Source: AP-15 sp963738185 (GTDB taxonomy: Bacteria; Pseudomonadota; Alphaproteobacteria; ATCC43930; CGMCC-115725). Taken from it: 64,000 nt of DNA. Each line of letters begins with the position of its first letter. The stretch's first letter is position 1. A program made the translations under genes and the position numbers. Shown in pieces: positions 27,541-37,919 of the stretch. Under the pieces are notes generated by a model, which was not told the origin of the DNA, made no database searches, and saw only the letters and a program-made list of their open reading frames with translations. The stretch lies in assembly GCA_963738185.1 (NCBI GenBank), contig CAVTVA010000003.1, positions 1,302,001 through 1,366,000 on the forward strand, written 5' to 3'.

Positions 27541-28176
27541 ATGCCATATCTCGGTCGGGTCGCCGGCATCGCCGTGATCGCGTTGGGTACGACAGCCTTG
27601 GCCGGCTGTGTTGCGCCACCACCGCCCCCACCCGCGCCGGCGGCGGCCGTGACGCCGGGTGAGAGCTTTCCGCCGGCGCCGGCGCCCGTGGTCGGGATGA
27701 CGACACCGGATGAGACGCCGGCCTACCCGCCCCCGCCGGTCGCGACCGTCACACCGGGTGAGACGCCCGGATACCCGGCCCCACCGGTCGCGACGGCAAC
27801 GCCGAGATACCCACCGCCCGCCTATCCGCCGACCGCAAACGCGGCGCCGACGCCGTTGACGCCCCCAAGCTCCAACTATGCGCCGCCGCAATACGGGTCG
27901 AGCACGGAGCCGGGGATGGCCCCGAGCAGCTCGGGGACGATGAATTCAAACATGGCGCCCTATGCCCCACCGCCGCCACGCGCGGAGACCCCCCCGCCGC
28001 CGCCCTCGCCGCTGGCGATGTGGCAGGCCGGCCATTGGTTCTGGAACGGATCTCAGTTCACCTGGACGCCCGGCCACTACGTCGAGCGGCCGTCGCCGAC
28101 TGCCAGCTGGCAGCCGGGCGGTTGGCAGCAGGGGCCGAGCGGCTGGACCTGGATCGCCGGCCATTGGACCAGCTGA
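27541..28176 (+). CDS. Proline-rich YXWGXW-repeat lipoprotein (long)
   Basis: 211 aa, ATG 27541 with GGAGG 8 bp upstream. Lipobox LAGC after a hydrophobic leader. A linker of about 120 residues is built from Pro, Ala and Thr and has imperfect VTPGE-type repeats (VTPGESFPP, TPDETPAYPP, VTPGETPGYP). The C-terminus repeats the Trp pattern of its neighbour (AGHWFWNGSQFTWTPGHYV, SASW-like, GWTWIAGHW). The linker may span periplasm or peptidoglycan. Function unknown. Confidence 0.8.
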   Translation: MPYLGRVAGIAVIALGTTALAGCVAPPPPPPAPAAAVTPGESFPPAPAPVVGMTTPDETPAYPPPPVATVTPGETPGYPAPPVATATPRYPPPAYPPTANAAPTPLTPPSSNYAPPQYGSSTEPGMAPSSSGTMNSNMAPYAPPPPRAETPPPPPSPLAMWQAGHWFWNGSQFTWTPGHYVERPSPTASWQPGGWQQGPSGWTWIAGHWTS

Positions 28177-28197
28177 GCTGCGGCTGAGCGCCGCCGG

Positions 28198-28677
28198 TCA
28201 AGGATCGCGGGCGAGCGCCAGGTCGATCAGCGGCAATAAAGCGGGGGCGGTCGGCAGGCCGCCTTCGACGAGTTCGGCATGGCTGAGCCAGGCGACTTCG
28301 TCTGCGTCGTCGCCCGGTATGCCGTCGCCCGCGCGCCAGATGCCGCGGACTGCGACAAGAGTGTAGTGATAGCGGACCCGGCCGCGATCGTCGCGATCGA
28401 TCGTGTCGATGACGGTGAGCGTCCCTGCCGCGTCGGCGACGACCCCGGTTTCCTCGGCAAGCTCGCGCATCGCGCCCTCGGCGATGGTCTCGCCCAATTC
28501 GAGCACACCCCCGGGGAAGCCCCAGCGCCCGGCCAAGGGCGGGTTGGCGCGGCGCACGACCAGCGCCCGCTCGCCGCGCAACACCACCGCCAACACTCCG
28601 ACGATCGGCCGCTCGGGGTAGCGCCGCGCCTCCCGTCGGTTCTCAAGGTCGAAAGTCGGTTCGGGTCGACGTGTCAT
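28198..28677 (-). CDS. NUDIX hydrolase
   Basis: 159 aa. The Nudix box is complete: G(x5)E(x7)REL(x)EETG as GGVLELGETIAEG then MRELAEETGV. N-terminal VGVLAVVLRGERALVVRR is typical of ADP-ribose/NADH-type Nudix enzymes. The ATG at 28677 lies in the end of the intergenic repeat at 28673-28758. Nucleotide substrate not predictable. Confidence 0.9.
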   Translation of the reverse strand: MTRRPEPTFDLENRREARRYPERPIVGVLAVVLRGERALVVRRANPPLAGRWGFPGGVLELGETIAEGAMRELAEETGVVADAAGTLTVIDTIDRDDRGRVRYHYTLVAVRGIWRAGDGIPGDDADEVAWLSHAELVEGGLPTAPALLPLIDLALARDP

Positions 28678-28758
28678 TGCGAGCAAGGCGAAGCAATCTC
28701 GTCCAAAGCAGGCTCCATTCCATCGGGATTGCTTCGTCGCTGCGCTCCTCGGAATGAC
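28673..28758. repeat. Intergenic palindromic repeat, family C
   Basis: Opens GTCATTGCGAGC and closes with GGAATGAC. GAAGCAATC and its inverse GATTGCTTC form the inner arms. It lies between nudix and thiC, and its edge supplies the nudix start codon. Similar units are widespread in proteobacterial intergenic regions, but only one copy was seen here. Confidence 0.7.
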
Positions 28759-28764
28759 AACGCG

Positions 28765-30645
<1,881 letters not shown>

Positions 30646-30721
30646 CGGTCTCCGTGGCGCCGGTGGAACGAAGACCCGGGATAATGCGCGAAGAGGAGGT
30701 CGGCTGCGGCCGAACGGTTCC

Positions 30722-30845
30722 TGTCCCTACGCCGGCACGACCCGGATCAGGTTCGAAGGGTTGCCGCGCCCCGCTTCCTGCTCCCGATCGGAGCGGGCGG
30801 GCCGGCGGCGTCTCAGCCCCCTGCCGGGGCACCCCTTGGACCCGC
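30722..30845 (-). promoter_or_regulatory. TPP riboswitch (THI element)
   Basis: On the minus strand the conserved parts appear in order: GGGGTGCCC, GGCTGAGA, a variable GC-rich stem, ACCCTTCGAACCTGATC, and GGCGTAGGGA. These form the thiamine-pyrophosphate aptamer. It lies directly upstream of thiC, where in Gram-negatives it usually blocks translation when TPP is bound. Confidence 0.95.
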
Positions 30846-30978
30846 GGATTATCCGCAGAGTCCCGCCCCGCCGTCAAGGTTGCGGTTTGGCGTCGTCTCG
30901 GCCGGTCGCGGCAAAGCCGTTGCGGCCGGTGGGGGATCGGCTACTTTTGCGACAAGAAAAGAGACAGGGGCTTTGCGA

Positions 30979-31284
30979 ATGATCGTTGGACGCGCGGTCG
31001 GCTGGCTGATCATGCTCGCCGGTCTTTCCGTTCTGGTGCGCGACGTGCTGGCCTCTATCGAGGTAAAAGCCTGGGCGCCGATCGCGCTCGGTCAATTATG
31101 GTACGAGATCGACCCGTCGAGCCTGAATTTGTTCCAGGCGATGACCGAGCGCTATGCTTCGCCGTTGCTGTGGGACCCGGTCATCGTCAGTCTCCTGCTG
31201 TGCTGGGCTTTCGCGGTGTTGGTGGCGGTGGGCGCGTCGCTATTGCTGTGCTTCAGAAAGAGGCGCACGACCCGGCGAAGCTGA
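30979..31284 (+). CDS. Hypothetical two-helix membrane protein
   Basis: 101 aa from ATG 30979. Two hydrophobic helices (about residues 6-24 and 69-92), the second followed by a basic tail RKRRTTRRS. The loop SLNLFQAMTERYASPLLWD is periplasmic or cytoplasmic depending on topology. Divergent from thiC. No family recognised. Confidence 0.65.
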   Translation: MIVGRAVGWLIMLAGLSVLVRDVLASIEVKAWAPIALGQLWYEIDPSSLNLFQAMTERYASPLLWDPVIVSLLLCWAFAVLVAVGASLLLCFRKRRTTRRS

Positions 31285-31316
31285 ACCCCAATGCAGAAAC
31301 GACGGCCGAGCCGGCG

Positions 31317-31818
31317 TCATCGATGGATCGTGATCGTGCTGTCCGGCCCCAATAATGGCATCAATCGGATTAGCACCGTTCTCTCGACCGCGACACAGCC
31401 GGCGGTGGCAGCAAAATCGGCGCGGGCAACGTGCAGGAAGATGGCGCTGCCGGCGCCGGGAACCACTGGCGCCATGTTGTAGCCGATTACAACCAACAGA
31501 TCGTAGACCGGGCCGTCGAGCCACATCGGCTCGGCATGCGCGGGGTAAGGCAGCGAGACGCGGCGGTTGTAGTTTCGGTCAGCCGGGAGCATCGACCCAA
31601 GCGTCGCGCGGCGCCAAGGCGTGCATCGGCAGACCCGAGCCAGGACGGCTCATCCGGTCCGCCCGGTAAAATCCGCGGACCAGCGGATAGGTCCCGGCCG
31701 GCGTGGCGCCGTCGCCTTCCTGCTTGTTTGCGCTGACCCCGGCATGCCCGACCGCGGCCCGCGCGCTCCCTCCGGGCCAGGTCAGCAGGCCGTCGTGGTA
31801 TTCGAGCGCTGGCCTCAA
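31317..31818 (-). CDS. L,D-transpeptidase (YkuD) family protein, one frameshift
   Basis: About 166 aa. The YkuD core is AGHAGVSANKQEGDGATPAG, RGFYRADR, and the catalytic block AIFLHVARADFAATAGCVAVE (His and Cys in LHVARADFAATAGC). The frame shifts near 31588, between DAWVDAP and ADRNYNRRVS. It starts at TTG 31818 overlapping the phaB stop, a coupled start. There is no obvious signal peptide, unusual for an enzyme acting on periplasmic peptidoglycan, though short cytosol-type YkuD homologues of this form are common in Alphaproteobacteria. Confidence 0.8.
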
Positions 31819-32537
31819 TACATGTGCTGCCCGCCATTGATCGAGAGGGTCGAGCCGGTGATGAAATCGGCATCGTCGGCGACCAGGAACAACACCGTGC
31901 GGGCGATGTCCTCGGCCTTGCCGAGGCGGCCGACCGGGATGCGGGCGATGATCTTTTCCAGCACCTCGGGCGGCACCGCGCGCACCATCTCGGTATCGAC
32001 ATAGCCCGGGGCGACGGCGTTGACGGTAATGCCGCGCGCCGCGCATTCCTGCGCCAATGCCTTGGTAAAGCCGTGGATGCCCGATTTGGCGGCGGCGTAG
32101 TTGACCTGCCCGTACTGCCCCGCCTGGCCGTTGATCGAGCCGATATTGACGATGCGGCCAAAGCCGCGCGCCCGCATCCCTTCGATGACCGCCCTCGACA
32201 TGTTGAAGCACGAGGCGAGGTTGGTCTGGATCACCGCGTTCCACTGCTCAAAGCTCATCCGGTGCATCGTCGCGTCGCGGGTGATGCCGGCATTGTTGAC
32301 CAGCACCTCGGTCGGGCCGAGCGCCGCCTCGATCGCCTTCACCCCACCGGCGCAGGCCGTGCAATCGGCCACATCGAACTTGAACACCGGAATGCCGGTT
32401 TCTTCTTGAAGCTGCTGCGCCGCCGCATCGTTGCCGGCATATGTCGCGGCCACCCGGTAACCCGCACTCGCCAGCGCTGCCGAGATCGCCCGGCCGATGC
32501 CGCGCGTCCCGCCAGTGACGATCGCCACCCTCGCCAT
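31815..32537 (-). CDS. phaB: Acetoacetyl-CoA reductase
   Basis: 240 aa SDR from ATG 32537, preceded by GGAGGG. NADPH motif TGGTRGIGRA, catalytic Ser/Tyr/Lys in IGSINGQAGQYGQVNYAAAK, and NNAGITRDATMHRM typical of PhbB. Reduces acetoacetyl-CoA to (R)-3-hydroxybutyryl-CoA for polyhydroxybutyrate. phaA lies upstream on the same strand, 160 bp away. No PHA synthase is in the window. Confidence 0.93.
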   Translation of the reverse strand: MARVAIVTGGTRGIGRAISAALASAGYRVAATYAGNDAAAQQLQEETGIPVFKFDVADCTACAGGVKAIEAALGPTEVLVNNAGITRDATMHRMSFEQWNAVIQTNLASCFNMSRAVIEGMRARGFGRIVNIGSINGQAGQYGQVNYAAAKSGIHGFTKALAQECAARGITVNAVAPGYVDTEMVRAVPPEVLEKIIARIPVGRLGKAEDIARTVLFLVADDADFITGSTLSINGGQHMY

Positions 32538-32614
32538 GCGCACCCTCCCTCTTTTGTTACTGATCGTCGTCCTCGCGGAAGGGGGAATCCTGGGGCGAGC
32601 GACGTTCAGCTGCC

Positions 32615-32644
32615 CCTAGGCCCCCGCTTTCGCGGGGGCGACGG
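32615..32644. repeat. Palindromic repeat, family B hairpin
   Basis: CCCCCGCTTTCGCGGGGG hairpin in the phaA-phaB spacer, identical in core to hairpins at about 38347 and 41850. A possible attenuator or mRNA-processing site inside the phaAB unit. Confidence 0.6.
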
Positions 32645-32697
32645 ATAAGATGCGGAAATGATGTGGCGTCAATTCCAGCCCGTCACATGTGCCGGCG

Positions 32698-33873
32698 CTA
32701 ATCGCGTTCGAGGCACATGGCGATCCCCATGCCGCCGCCGATGCACAGGGTCGCAAGACCCTTCTTCACATTGCGCCGCTGCATTTCATAGAGCAGCGTG
32801 ATCAGCACCCGCGCCCCTGACGCGCCGATCGGGTGGCCGAGCGCGATCGCGCCGCCATTGACATTGACCTTTTGCACGTCCCAGCCGAGGTCCTTGTTGA
32901 CCGCGCAGGCCTGCGCGGCGAAGGCCTCGTTGGCCTCGACCAGGTCGAGGTCGCCGGCGCTCCATCCGGCTTTTTTCAGCGCCATGCGGCTCGCCGGGAT
33001 CGGCCCCGAGCCCATGATCGCCGGATCGACCCCGGCGGTCGCCCAGGAGACGATATGGGCCAGCGGGCGCACCCCGCGCTTGGCCGCCGTCTCGGCTGTC
33101 ATCAGCACCACCGCGGCCGCCCCGTCATTGATGCCGGAGGCGTTGCCGGCGGTGACCGTGCCGTTCTTGTCGAAGGCCGGGCGCAGCTTTGAGAGCACCT
33201 CGACCGTGGTGCCGTGCTTGGGATGCTCGTCGGTATCGACGATGGTCTCGCCGCGCCGGCCGGCGATCTTGACCGGGACGATCTCGTCCGCAAAGCGGCC
33301 GGCCTTCTGCGCCGCCTCGGCCTTGGCTTGCGACGCGGCGGCGAACGCATCCTGCTGCTCGCGGGTGATCTGCCAGCGCTGCGCGACGTTTTCGGCGGTG
33401 TTGCCCATGTGATAGCCGTTAAAGGCGTCCCACAGCCCGTCCCTGATCATCGTGTCGACGAGCTCGGCGTCGCCCATCTTGACGCCGTTGCGCAGATGGA
33501 TGCAGTGCGGCGCCTGGCTCATGCTTTCCTGCCCGCCGGCGACGACGATCTCGCTGTCGCCGGTGCGGATCGCCTGCCAGCCGAGCGCCACCGTGCGCAG
33601 CCCCGAGCCGCATAGCTGGTTGACGCCATAGGCGGTGACCTCGAACGGCATGCCGGCGCCGATCGCCGCCTGCCGCGCCGGGTTCTGGCCTTCGCCGGCC
33701 GACAGGATCTGGCCCATGATGACCTCGGACACCTCCCGCGGCTCGACCTCGGCGCGGCGCAATGCCTCGATGATCGCGACCTCGCCGAGCTTGTGCGCCG
33801 GGAGGCTCGAAAGCCCGCCATTGAACGCGCCGACCGGGGTGCGCGCCGCGCCGGCAATGACGATATCGGCCAT
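32698..33873 (-). CDS. phaA: Acetyl-CoA acetyltransferase (beta-ketothiolase)
   Basis: 391 aa. Condenses two acetyl-CoA to acetoacetyl-CoA. The acyl-enzyme cysteine is in NQLCGSGLR (Cys88). His and the second cysteine are in GHPIGASGAR and ATLCIGGGMG. Full length with a clean start MADIVIAGAARTPVG. Works with PhaB in the polyhydroxybutyrate pathway, and could also feed the Hbd/ETF genes elsewhere. Confidence 0.96.
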   Translation of the reverse strand: MADIVIAGAARTPVGAFNGGLSSLPAHKLGEVAIIEALRRAEVEPREVSEVIMGQILSAGEGQNPARQAAIGAGMPFEVTAYGVNQLCGSGLRTVALGWQAIRTGDSEIVVAGGQESMSQAPHCIHLRNGVKMGDAELVDTMIRDGLWDAFNGYHMGNTAENVAQRWQITREQQDAFAAASQAKAEAAQKAGRFADEIVPVKIAGRRGETIVDTDEHPKHGTTVEVLSKLRPAFDKNGTVTAGNASGINDGAAAVVLMTAETAAKRGVRPLAHIVSWATAGVDPAIMGSGPIPASRMALKKAGWSAGDLDLVEANEAFAAQACAVNKDLGWDVQKVNVNGGAIALGHPIGASGARVLITLLYEMQRRNVKKGLATLCIGGGMGIAMCLERD

Positions 33874-33970
33874 CGGGAGATCCTCCTCGCAGATTTAAGG
33901 GGCTATGTGGGCAGCTGGCCGGCAATGTAAAAGCGCTGCTGGCGCCGAGTTCCAGCCGCCGCAAACCAGC

Positions 33971-34312
33971 CTAAGGGTCGAGCCGGGAATGGAAGCTCTC
34001 GTCGATCGACCCGCCGATCCGGATCGAGGTGCTGGTCCCCGGGATTTGAAACGACCGCGGAAAGCTGCCTGCCCCGATCGCGCCATATGCGCCGGAGCCG
34101 CTCGGGCCGGCTGCCGTTGGCGGCGCGGCGGGCAACTGGCCCGGCGGCGGACGCTCGATCCGCAACTGCGGAAGCTGCTGATTGGCGCGCTGGCCGGGCA
34201 GATCGGCGGCGCGGGACGCAGGACCATTCGCCAGCAGCACCAAGGCGGTGGTTGCCAAGGCGATGGTTGGGCCGATCGCCGCCGCGCTACCGATCTTCCG
34301 CTTTGTCCTCAT
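33971..34312 (-). pseudogene. Truncated porin N-terminus
   Basis: 113 aa. Signal-peptide-like leader (MRTKRKIGSAAAIGPTIALA, then ANGPASRA), coiled/Pro-rich segment, then SFPRSFQIPGTSTSIRIGGS, which matches the first beta strand of alphaproteobacterial porins (FPRSFLIPGT-type). The frame stops 10 residues later, leaving no barrel. It faces away from an IS256-type fragment, so rearrangement probably removed the rest. Confidence 0.65.
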
Positions 34313-34381
34313 CGTCACCCACCCGCCGCGGCACCACCGCAATCTGTGCCGAGCGCGCGCTGCTGTCAAAGCCAGCGGCCG

Positions 34382-34909
34382 ATCAGCCCGGCAACGGTGA
34401 GCACCGTGGCCAAGCAGCTCGATGCGGTGGTCGCCGCCTTTCACGCCCGGCCGCTCACGGATTGCTATCGGGTGCTGATGCTGGATGGCGTCGTCTTGGC
34501 CCGCAGGACCGGGGCCGGCGCCATCCGACGCCCAGTCTTGGTCGCGCTCGGCCTGCGCTCCGACGGCAAGAAGGAGGTCATCGACTTCCGCTTGGCCCAG
34601 AGCGAGAGCGCGGCCGAGTGGGAGCGCTTTCTCGGCGACCTGATCCGCCGCGGGCTCAGCGGCGACCGCCTCGAGATGGTCTGCACCGACGGCGGCTCGG
34701 GTCTCTTGGCCGCATTGCCGACCGCCTATCCTGGCGTCCCGGTGCAGCGCTGCTGGGCGCACAAAATCCGCAACGTCCTCGGCAAGGTGCGGGTCGCCGA
34801 CCAGCCGGCGGTCAAAGCCGATCTGCACGCGGTGATGAACGCCACGACCTTGCCGCGGGCGCGTTCGGCCGCCCGCCGCGGGATCGGGCGCGGCGCCGGT
34901 CGGCTTTGA
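34382..34909 (+). pseudogene. IS256-family (mutator-type) transposase fragment
   Basis: About 160 residues match the middle of IS256-type transposases: ISPATVSTVAKQLD, YRVLMLDGVVLARR, VALGLRSDGKKEVIDFRLA, TDGGSGLLAALPTAYP and VQRCWAHKIRNVL. The first catalytic Asp (MLDG) and second (CTDGG) are there, but the N-terminal DNA-binding part and the C-terminal Glu region are missing. Inactive remnant. No terminal repeats were found. Confidence 0.8.
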
Positions 34910-34972
34910 GGCTTGGCCTTGGCGCTCGGGCGCGGCAGGGCCACATGCTGTGCCGACCAATCGGAGGCCCCC

Positions 34973-36049
34973 ATGGCCACACCTCTCAAGCACGATCTGT
35001 GGGACAACCCGATGGGGACGGACGGGTTCGAGTTTGTCGAATACACCGGCCCCGACCCGCAGGCGCTGGCCGCGCTGTTTGCCGGCATGGGGTTCGTCGC
35101 CGCGGCGCGCCACCGCTCCAAGAACGTGACGCTCTATAAGCAGGGCGAGGTCAATTTCATCCTGAACGCCGAGCCCGAAAGCTTTGCCCAGGCCTTCGCC
35201 CGATTGCACGGGCCCTCGGTCTGTGCGATCGCTTTTCGCGTGGCCGACGCGGCCAAGGCCTATGAGCGGGCGATCTCATTGGGTGCCAAGCCGGTGCACG
35301 GCAAGCTCGGCCCGATGGAATTGAACATCCCGGCGATCGAGGGGATTGGGGGCAGCCTGATCTATCTGGTCGACCGTTATGGCGAGCATACGATTTACGA
35401 TGTCGATTTTGTCCCGCTGAACCAGGATCGGACATCGGCCGGGGTCGGGCTGACCGGGATCGACCACCTGACCCACAATGTGCATCGCGGGCGGATGGCG
35501 CTGTGGGCCGAGTTTTACGAGCGCCTCTTCAACTTTCGCGAGATCCGCTATTTCGACATCGAGGGCAGACTGACCGGGCTGCGCTCAAAGGCGATGACCA
35601 GCCCCGACGGCAAGATCCGCATCCCGATCAACGAGAGCGCCGACGATAAATCGCAGATCGCCGAATATCTGGCAGCCTACCACGGCGAGGGCATCCAGCA
35701 CATCGCCCTTGCCACCGGCGACATCTACGCGACGGTCGAGGCGTTGCGGGCGCGCCAGATTTCGTTCATGTCGGTGCCCGACACTTATTACGAGGCGGTC
35801 GATGCGCGCGTGCCGGGCCACGGCGAGGACCTCGCCCGGTTGCGCCGCGACCGCATCCTGATCGACGGCGCGCCCGGGGAAGGCCAGGGGTTGCTATTGC
35901 AGATCTTCACCGACACGGTGATCGGCCCGATCTTTTTCGAGATCATCGAGCGCAAGGGCAATGAGGGGTTTGGCGAGGGCAATTTCCGCGCCCTGTTCGA
36001 ATCGATCGAGCGCGACCAGATCCGCCGCGGCGTCCTCGCCCCCGGTTGA
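34973..36049 (+). CDS. hppD: 4-hydroxyphenylpyruvate dioxygenase
   Basis: 358 aa from ATG 34973 (MATPLKHDLWDNPMG), with GGAGG upstream. Converts 4-hydroxyphenylpyruvate to homogentisate in tyrosine breakdown. Iron ligands are in DHLTHNV, IQHIALAT and FFEIIERKG. Two VOC modules are recognisable, the N-terminal one (FVEYTGPDPQAL) being structural. No homogentisate dioxygenase is in the window. Confidence 0.95.
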   Translation: MATPLKHDLWDNPMGTDGFEFVEYTGPDPQALAALFAGMGFVAAARHRSKNVTLYKQGEVNFILNAEPESFAQAFARLHGPSVCAIAFRVADAAKAYERAISLGAKPVHGKLGPMELNIPAIEGIGGSLIYLVDRYGEHTIYDVDFVPLNQDRTSAGVGLTGIDHLTHNVHRGRMALWAEFYERLFNFREIRYFDIEGRLTGLRSKAMTSPDGKIRIPINESADDKSQIAEYLAAYHGEGIQHIALATGDIYATVEALRARQISFMSVPDTYYEAVDARVPGHGEDLARLRRDRILIDGAPGEGQGLLLQIFTDTVIGPIFFEIIERKGNEGFGEGNFRALFESIERDQIRRGVLAPG

Positions 36050-36060
36050 CGCTGCTGCTG

Positions 36061-36178
36061 CCCCTCACCCCGACCCTCTCCCCGCAAGCGGGGCGAGGGA
36101 GCGCGCGCCAGGTCGGCCTTACCCTCTCCCCCGCTTGCGGGGAGAGGGAGGGGCCCGCGTCAGCGGGAGGGTGAGGGG
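36061..36178. repeat. Intergenic palindromic repeat (REP-like), related to 1348-1431
   Basis: Outer arms CCCCTCACCC and GGGTGAGGGG. Inner units CCCTCTCCCCGC, with an inverse GCGGGGAGAGGG. Lies between convergent hppD and the VOC gene and probably acts as a two-way terminator. Confidence 0.75.
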
Positions 36179-36195
36179 CGGCGTCGGACCGAAAC

Positions 36196-36801
36196 CTACT
36201 CCGCCGGCACCGGCTCTTTCTTGCCGAAGCTTGGCGTGTCGGTGCGGTCGATCAGCGCCTCGGGGCCTTCGCTCGGCAGGCTTTCGAGCCAGTTGATCCC
36301 GGCGTCGATGTCGTTTTCCCACATCTCGCGCGGCATCTCGTAGAGGAACTCGACACCATAGCCGTTGGGGTCGTTGATGTAGACGCTGTGGGTCACGCCA
36401 TGATTGACCCGCCAGTTGAACTTGACCCCGCGGCTCTGCAGGAACGCGAGCTGCCGCTGCCAGGCCTCGCGGTTGGGCATGGTCAGGGCCACGTGGTTGA
36501 TCGCGACCTGGCTGTTCGACAGCACCCAGTCCGCAGGGGGCGGCAGGTTCGGGCTCTCGACCAACGCCACCGTATGATGGGTCAGCTGGCCGTTGTTGAC
36601 CGCGCTGTAGAACCGCATCTTTGGCGGGTTCGGCCGGCCCTCTTTCGGATGCAACTCGCCGACCTGCTTGAAGCCGACGATCTCGGTCCAGAATTTGTGC
36701 GACTCCTCGATGTCGCGGACATTCAGCACCAGATGGTTGATGCCGGAGGGGCTGACCGCCTCGGTCGGGGCCGTCGGCGGCTCAAAAGTGTTGCTTGCCA
36801 T
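36196..36801 (-). CDS. VOC family (extradiol-dioxygenase-like) protein
   Basis: 201 aa, start MASNTFEPPTAP (ATG 36801). Two VOC half-modules: INHLVLNVRDIEESHKFW at about residue 21 and AINHVALTMPNREAW at about 100, closing with YINDPNGYGVEFLYE. Positions INHLV/INHVAL/GVEF fit the His/His/Glu metal triad of catechol 2,3-dioxygenase-like enzymes. Substrate unknown. Convergent with hppD. Confidence 0.85.
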   Translation of the reverse strand: MASNTFEPPTAPTEAVSPSGINHLVLNVRDIEESHKFWTEIVGFKQVGELHPKEGRPNPPKMRFYSAVNNGQLTHHTVALVESPNLPPPADWVLSNSQVAINHVALTMPNREAWQRQLAFLQSRGVKFNWRVNHGVTHSVYINDPNGYGVEFLYEMPREMWENDIDAGINWLESLPSEGPEALIDRTDTPSFGKKEPVPAE

Positions 36802-36825
36802 TGGAACGCTCCCAGATTGCACGAT

Positions 36826-36859
36826 CTAGCGGTAATGTGACCGGCTAGCTGTAATGTGA
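36826..36859. promoter_or_regulatory. Possible tandem operator (direct repeat)
   Basis: CTAGCGGTAATGTGA (36826-36840) and CTAGCTGTAATGTGA (36845-36859) differ at one base and are offset by 19 bp, about two helical turns. They lie in the divergent spacer between the VOC gene and the TauD-like gene. A transcription-factor site is inferred; no regulator is adjacent. Confidence 0.4.
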
Positions 36860-37014
36860 GCGACCGGCCGGCGCAAGCCCGAGCACGGGCGCCGGACATT
36901 CTCGCTCTATCTATGTCGAGCGTGCCCCGCGCGGTAGAGTGGGCGGTGCCGCCCCGCGAAGATAATGATAGGGCCGAAGCGTCGGGCGTCTTCGGCCAAG
37001 CGAAAGGACCTGCG

Positions 37015-37902
37015 ATGCCGATAACGATCCGCCCGCTGCACCCGGTTTTTGCCGGCGAAGTCAGCGGAATTGATTGCAGGAAGCCGCTCGACCGCGACGA
37101 GGCCGCGGCGATCGAGGCCGGCATGGACGAATACGCCGTGCTGGTGTTCCGCGACCAGAAGCTTTCCGACGCCGATCAGATCGCGTTTTCCCGCCATTTC
37201 GGCGAGCTCGAGCAATACGCGACGCCGGGGCATGTCAGAAAGCGCGAGGACCAGCGGCTCGGCCCGGGCATCGCCGATCTCTCCAACCTCGACAAGGATG
37301 GCGGGATCATGTCGACCGAGGACCGGGTATGGTTCTTCAAGCTCGGAGACCGGCTGTGGCATTCCGACAGCTCGTTCCGCCCGGTCCCGGCGAAGTATTC
37401 GCTGCTGTCCGGGCGGGTCGTCCCGTCATTCGGCGGGAACACCGAATTCGCCGATATGCGCGCCGCCTACGATGCGCTCGACGGGCGCACCAAGGCCGAA
37501 ATCGAGGACCTCGTCTGCGAGCACTCGCTGATCTACTCGCGCGAAGCGATCGGCTTCACCCAGCTGACGCCGGAAGAGGTCGAGGCATTTCGCCCGGTGC
37601 GCCAGCGCCTCGTGCGCACCCATCCGTCGAGCGGGCGCAAATCCTTGTTTCTGGCCGCGCATGCCGGCGCCATCCTCGGCTGGACCATTCCAGAGGCGCG
37701 GATGTTCCTGCGCGACCTGACCGAGCACGCGACGCAGCGCGAATTCGTCTATTCGCATCGATGGCGCCAGCATGATTTGGTGGTGTGGGACAACCGCTCG
37801 ACGATGCACCGCGCCCGCCGCTTCGACCGCAACGCGGTGCGTGACGTCCGCCGCACCACCCTCGCCGGCGACGCCCCGACGATCGCGCAGGCGGCCGACT
37901 AA
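37015..37902 (+). CDS. TauD/TfdA family Fe(II)/2-oxoglutarate dioxygenase
   Basis: 295 aa from ATG 37015 with AAAGGA upstream. The iron motif HxD is WHSDSSFR (His116, Asp118). The distal His is in WDNRSTMHRARRF, followed by the 2-oxoglutarate-binding Arg region (RDVRRTTLAGD). N-terminal ITIRPLHPVFAGEVSGID is typical of TfdA-type enzymes acting on aryloxy or sulfonate substrates. Precedes a RidA gene by 17 bp. Confidence 0.9.
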   Translation: MPITIRPLHPVFAGEVSGIDCRKPLDRDEAAAIEAGMDEYAVLVFRDQKLSDADQIAFSRHFGELEQYATPGHVRKREDQRLGPGIADLSNLDKDGGIMSTEDRVWFFKLGDRLWHSDSSFRPVPAKYSLLSGRVVPSFGGNTEFADMRAAYDALDGRTKAEIEDLVCEHSLIYSREAIGFTQLTPEEVEAFRPVRQRLVRTHPSSGRKSLFLAAHAGAILGWTIPEARMFLRDLTEHATQREFVYSHRWRQHDLVVWDNRSTMHRARRFDRNAVRDVRRTTLAGDAPTIAQAAD

Positions 37903-37919
37903 CGATCCAGGAGCAAGCC

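Noticed and set aside
27700..27800. Short repeats that might be a CRISPR or VNTR
   Set aside because: They are imperfect codon-level repeats (VTPGE/TPDET) inside the lipoprotein linker, with no spacers.
30740..30770. TTCGAA segment suggesting a tRNA T-arm
   Set aside because: It is part of the TPP aptamer (ACCCTTCGAACCTGATC), with no acceptor or anticodon arms.
33905..34380. N-terminal half of a 334-codon plus-strand frame
   Set aside because: Only the portion after about 34382 matches transposase; the earlier part is antisense to the porin stub.
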